DNA from: Petrosia ficiformis
Taxonomy: Eukaryota; Porifera; Demospongiae; Haplosclerida; Petrosiidae
Length of the DNA: 64,000 nucleotides
Assembly: GCA_947044365.1 (NCBI GenBank)
Contig: OX345653.1
Span: 2,241,501 to 2,305,500, forward strand
Direction: 5' to 3'
Shown here: positions 10,544-64,000 of the stretch, piece by piece
Layout of the letters: each line of letters starts with the position of its first letter
How positions within the stretch are numbered: the first letter of the stretch is position 1
Notes under the pieces: generated by a model
Databases searched by the model: none
What the model saw: only the letters and a program-made list of their open reading frames with translations
Told to the model about the DNA's origin: nothing
Position numbers and translations under genes: made by a program

Positions 10544-11209
10544 TGTACCCTAATCCCTAAACCCTAAACCCTAAACAATAAACCCTAAACCCTAATCGAA
10601 ACCGTAAATCCTAAACCCTAAATTCTTATAGATAAATACTATATCCTAAACCGTAAACACTAAACCCTAAACGATAAACCCTAACTCCTAAACTCTTATA
10701 GATCAACACTATACACTAACATATATAACCTAATCCATAATATCTAAAATCTAAACCTTAAACCATCATCTGTAAACCCTAAACACTAAACCCTAAACAC
10801 TAAACCCTAACCTAAACCCTAAGCCCTAAACCCTAAAACATAAACCCTACACCTAAACCCTAATCTCTTATAGATTAACACTATATCCTAACACATATAA
10901 CCTAATCCATTATCTCTAAATCCTAAACCATAAACCCTAAACCTTAATCCCTAAACTCTTATAGATTAACAATATACCCTAACACATGTAACCTAATCCA
11001 CAATCTCTAATCCCTAAACCGTAAATCCTAAACTCTAAATTCTAAACCCTAAACCCTAAACCATCAACACTAATCTCTAAACCCTAAATCCTAAACTATG
11101 CTAAAGCATAAACCCTAAACCCTAATCTCTTATAGATTAACACTATACGCTAACACATATAACATAATCCATAATCTCTAAACCCTAAACCCTAAACCCT
11201 AAACCCTAT
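10544..11209. repeat. Degenerate telomere-like CCCTAAA repeats with a higher-order unit
   Basis: About 660 bp of CCCTAAA, CCCTAA and decayed variants, all in one orientation. A more complex motif, CTTATAGATTAACACTATA followed by CTAACACATATAACCTAATCC, recurs near 10626, 10694, 10868, 10958 and 11129. The block is therefore a compound satellite rather than a simple telomere. The dominant 7-bp unit is the complement of TTTAGGG, not the usual animal TTAGGG. Confidence 0.9.
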
Positions 11210-11695
11210 ATTTGCTTTGTGATGACTATGTATTAAGCATTGCTGATGGCACTAGTGTCTCTACCTTCTGTGTACTCCTGGGGCCTGAAGACGTAAGTGT
11301 AAGCCTAATTGCAGTCTAAATACACAGATGTCTGATGAACTGACTGAGGTACTCCTTCAAGGTACTAAATGATGACTTCCTCGTGTCTGAAACTCAACAA
11401 CTTATCATACTTACTTGTTAAAGATTCTTGCATAATATCTATACTGTTTCTCTGCTATATACAACAGTTATTAGCAGTTTTACATCCTTTCTGAATCTTC
11501 CTGGCTGGTCTGTAGCTCAAACGCGCGTTCTTTTACGCGCCACGCCCATTAATTGACCGAGCTCCCGGGAATGACGCAACTTCCTTAACTACGTATACAA
11601 CGAATAGTCGCGCAAGTGACACAAGAATATTATACATGTATAATTATAATAATTATATACATTAAACCCCGTGGAAAGCAATTATAGCACTTTCA
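11204..11695 (+). mobile_element. MITE family, subfamily B copy (incomplete ends)
   Basis: Starts at CCCTATATTTGCTTTGTGAT and runs through a marker TGATGGCACTAGTGTCTC to the family core (11520-11635: GCGTTCTTTTACGCGCCACG, then GACGCAACTTCCTTAACTAC). It ends at CCCCGTGGAAAGCAATTATAG without the terminal palindrome. It closely matches 55490-55978, including the internal marker. Confidence 0.75.
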
Positions 11696-11989
11696 GTTTT
11701 TTAGTGTTGTAATTTTACAACATCCTGTCAGATAGGAAGTACCACACCTACTTATTACATTGTTAAATTTCACTGCAATGGCTGGGTCTTGGATGTACCA
11801 CACCCCAAATTACTGTAGATTACAAGAGTATACCAATGTGGTGGCGGCATGTCGGCATTCTATTGTTCAAAACGCCTACGCTTCGTTGGATGTGGTCTAG
11901 CGGTGCTTTGATTCAAGTGTCCGCCCTTTGATGTTACTTTGAAGTTAGCTTAAAGTACTTTAAAAAAAAAACAAAAAAAAAAAAAACAA
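11696..11989. other. No recognisable feature
   Basis: About 290 bp between two MITE copies. There is a run of A (11960-11986) and no convincing coding or structural signal. Confidence 0.5.
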
Positions 11990-12393
11990 GTGTATATAGA
12001 GAAAAAAAACATCCCTATGATTGCTTTACAAATTTAAGTGAAGACAAAAGTATCCCTATGACTGCTTTGTGGTGTCCAGCATTCAGTAATCATGGCTGAC
12101 TTTATCATGCCTAAAACACATCAGCTTATTATAGTTATTATTTTGATTATCTACTCTCCTGACCTTTCAAAGGACCTTGTAGAACTTTAGGAATATATTT
12201 CAGGCAGAATAGCTAGCTACTAATTCCAGTTTCTACGTAAGCTACTTAGCTACAGGCAGCTTTCTTCCTGCTGGTCGTGTAGAGTTGGAGCGCGCGTTCT
12301 TTTACGCGCCACGCCCATTAATTGACCGAGCCCCCGGGAATGACGCAACTTCCTTAACTACGTATACAACGCATAGTCGCGCAAGTGACACAA

Positions 12394-12433
<40 letters not shown>

Positions 12434-12486
12434 TAATTAAACCCCGTGGAAAGCAATTATAGGGATGGCCCTACGGGCCATAAAAA
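11990..12486 (+). mobile_element. MITE family, subfamily A copy (near full length)
   Basis: Starts GTGTATATAGAGAAAAAAAA, then CATCCCTATGATTGCTTT. A second, slightly different start (AGTATCCCTATGACTGCTTT) near 12048 indicates an internal duplication. It then carries CATTCAGTAATCATGGCTGA, the shared core (12290-12395), a (TA)n tract, and ends GGGATGGCCCTACGGGCC then ATAAAAA. The two ends share an inverted ATCCCTATGATTGCTTT, which acts as the terminal inverted repeat. Confidence 0.8.
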
Positions 12487-12861
12487 GTGAAAGGAGAGGA
12501 GAGTAGAACGTTATGTTGATGTTTGTGTGATGTATAGACTTGGGTTTCTAGCTGGTTCTAGCGAGAGAGAAAGGGATGTTGGGAGAATAAGTGACAAATA
12601 GCGTTCGTGTGCAGACTTGAGTAGATGCTGTGCTTGCAGTAATTGGTAAGCAAGGTTGAAGTGAGTGTTAGATTGCTCCAGAAGTTGGAGAAAGTTGCAA
12701 ATTGCCTGTATTCATTTGCAACGAAGGTTTTGATTTTAATGAGATGCTGAGCCACACCTCGCAATCAGTATATTACATCCATGGTAGGTGTGGTTGGAAT
12801 TATTATTAAAATTAATTCATTCTTTTTTTCAAAAGCCCCCGGGTTACGAAACTGTAAGTGA
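12487..12861. other. MTOR upstream region, no recognised gene
   Basis: About 375 bp between two copies of the MITE terminal sequence. A 68-codon minus-strand frame is present, but it has no family resemblance or convincing splice sites. Promoter elements cannot be assigned by eye. Confidence 0.4.
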
Positions 12862-12991
12862 TAGGGATGGCCCTACGGGCCATAAAAACCCTTCGCTCCG
12901 CCTACCTGGGCGAGGTTAATTCGTTGATAATAGTTAAAGGTAACCTTCATGGTATAGAATCTAGATACGCTAGATTGAGGAGTAATTTAAA
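12862..12991 (+). promoter_or_regulatory. MTOR proximal upstream sequence with MITE end and start context
   Basis: A solo MITE end, AGGGATGGCCCTACGGGCC then ATAAAAA, lies at 12862-12888, about 105-130 bp before the MTOR start. It is therefore in the 5'UTR or core promoter. The start codon context TTTAAAATGG is favourable (A at -3, G at +4). An in-frame TAA at 12983-12985, three codons upstream, fixes ATG 12992 as the first possible start in this exon. Confidence 0.6.
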
Positions 12992-63026
<50,035 letters not shown>

Positions 63027-63058
63027 GTAAGTTATTTATTATTAGTAGTAGTAGTAGT

Positions 63059-63112
<54 letters not shown>

Positions 63113-63735
63113 TTGTTATTTATTATCATCATTTCTACTATTACTGGGCAATATATCAATTTTTTAAATATTTTTCTAATTATCAGTACTATATAAACAA
63201 ATGATTATCATGATACCAGATTTAATATTGTTGACAAAATAAAGAGGTATCGCTTCTCCCCTTAATTGGTAAATAAAATCAGAAATTATGATGAAAACAT
63301 ATTTTAAACATGCTATCTCTACTGAGATAAGGAACAACATGTTGTAATATTTAGTAAAATTGCACTACATGTACCTACATGTAAAAATATATTGTTGGTA
63401 TCTCGATATTCTAATCTAATGTAATTTCATCTGTTACTATTACCAGAGACAATTTAGGTAAAGAGTACTATAAAACAAGGATAACATGTACATGTATTTA
63501 CAGAAAGTATCCCTTTGTTCATAGTACCATTAATACTAAGCAAATTCTTTTCATGTGTTTGAGGCCAAAAATCTGCTTTTGGATAACTGTTCATCCTCTT
63601 AAATATCTTTTACATTGTCTTTCTGAACTGTTAATGCCAGTTTTTAAAAGTATTTTGTTTCTCGCTACTTAGCATCCATGTGTTTAAGGTTACAGGATAC
63701 AAAATTACAAATCATTAATTATCTGATGTCTTTTT
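63027..63735 (+). other. MTOR intron 29 (start) with (TTA)n tract
   Basis: A trinucleotide tract, (AGT)n then (TAT)n, lies at 63042-63110. The rest has no recognised feature. The intron continues past the window. Confidence 0.8.
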
Positions 63736-64000
63736 TTATGGCCCGTAGGGCCATCCCTATGATTGCTTTCCACGGGGTTTAATGTATATATTATATATAT
63801 ATTCTTGTGTCACTTGCGTGATCGTGAGTATGCGTTGTATATGTAGTTAAGGAAGTTGCGTCATTCCGGGGGCTCGGTCAATTAATAGGCGTGGCTCGTA
63901 AAAGAACGCGCGCTCACGCCGCTCAAGCTCTACAAACCAGCAGAAAGAAAAGGTGTGTAGTATATGTAGAAACTAGCTAGCTATTCTACCTGAAATATAT
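63736..64000 (-). mobile_element. MITE family, inverted copy cut by the window edge
   Basis: Begins TTTTATGGCCCGTAGGGCC, then ATCCCTATGATTGCTTTCCA, a (TA)n tract, and the core in reverse (63800-63915: AAGGAAGTTGCGTCATTCC, GGCTCGGTCAATTAAT, AAAAGAACGCGCGCTC). It ends at the window edge within CTACCTGAAATATAT. Intact terminal palindrome. Confidence 0.88.

Noticed and set aside
8203..10567. Open frames up to 517 codons
   Set aside because: Same 9-bp repeat artefact as the left array.
10544..11209. A true chromosome end
   Set aside because: The repeats are degenerate, interspersed with another motif, and followed by a large well-formed gene. They are interstitial as assembled.
12558..12764. Minus-strand gene head-to-head with MTOR
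   Set aside because: A 68-codon frame with no recognisable family and no splice signals, lying between two MITE ends.

Overview
The window is animal nuclear DNA: AT-rich, intron-rich and heavily loaded with repeats. Its backbone is the 5' half of the gene for the protein kinase MTOR on the + strand. I place 29 coding exons between 12992 and 63026, encoding about 1,300 residues: the N-terminal HEAT-repeat region and the first part of the FAT domain. The kinase domain lies beyond the right edge. The protein is animal-like throughout, for example DERFDAHLAQAENL in exon 14 and RVSKDDW in exon 29. The transposon load and low GC suggest an early-branching invertebrate. A sponge is my leading guess, but it is only a guess.

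Left region, 1-12991: a 21-bp minisatellite is followed by two very large 9-bp minisatellite arrays (about 184-4755 and 8205-10543). Between the arrays lie two well-formed minus-strand exons of the site-1 protease gene (MBTPS1) separated by a 60-bp satellite. They are in the wrong order for the protein: the downstream exon lies transcriptionally upstream. The same interval is bounded by the two ends of a hAT transposon pointing outward. Each end abuts the same 8-bp sequence, and a TTF-type zinc-finger reading frame lies just inside one end. Everything fits a circular permutation of 'hAT element inserted in an MBTPS1 intron', either real (tandem duplication or a circular intermediate) or an assembly error. 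A block of degenerate CCCTAAA telomere-like repeats and two MITE copies separate this region from MTOR.

MTOR region, 12992-64000: exons are 41-225 bp and the splice phases agree from exon to exon. The introns are crowded with mobile DNA. Intron 6 holds a decayed hAT gene and a TIR element. Intron 8 holds a TIR element carrying two exon-like coding segments. Intron 9 holds a long foldback. Intron 10 (13.5 kb) holds a LINE broken by a 2.6-kb hAT insertion with a clear 8-bp target duplication, a broken BEN-domain gene and a Tc1/mariner pseudogene. Intron 14 is almost filled by a 3.1-kb TIR element carrying another broken BEN-domain gene, a MITE, a Tc1 fragment and a small hAT. Intron 16 holds a MITE with a tRNA-like core. 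Intron 27 holds a foldback, and also a small hAT inserted in an older repeat whose paralogue in intron 2 shows the empty site. A MITE family ending in a GGCCCTACGGGCC palindrome recurs at least eight times, once within about 130 bp of the MTOR start codon.

Only MTOR and the two MBTPS1 exons look like host genes under selection. Most other reading frames are decayed transposon genes or frames opened by tandem repeats.
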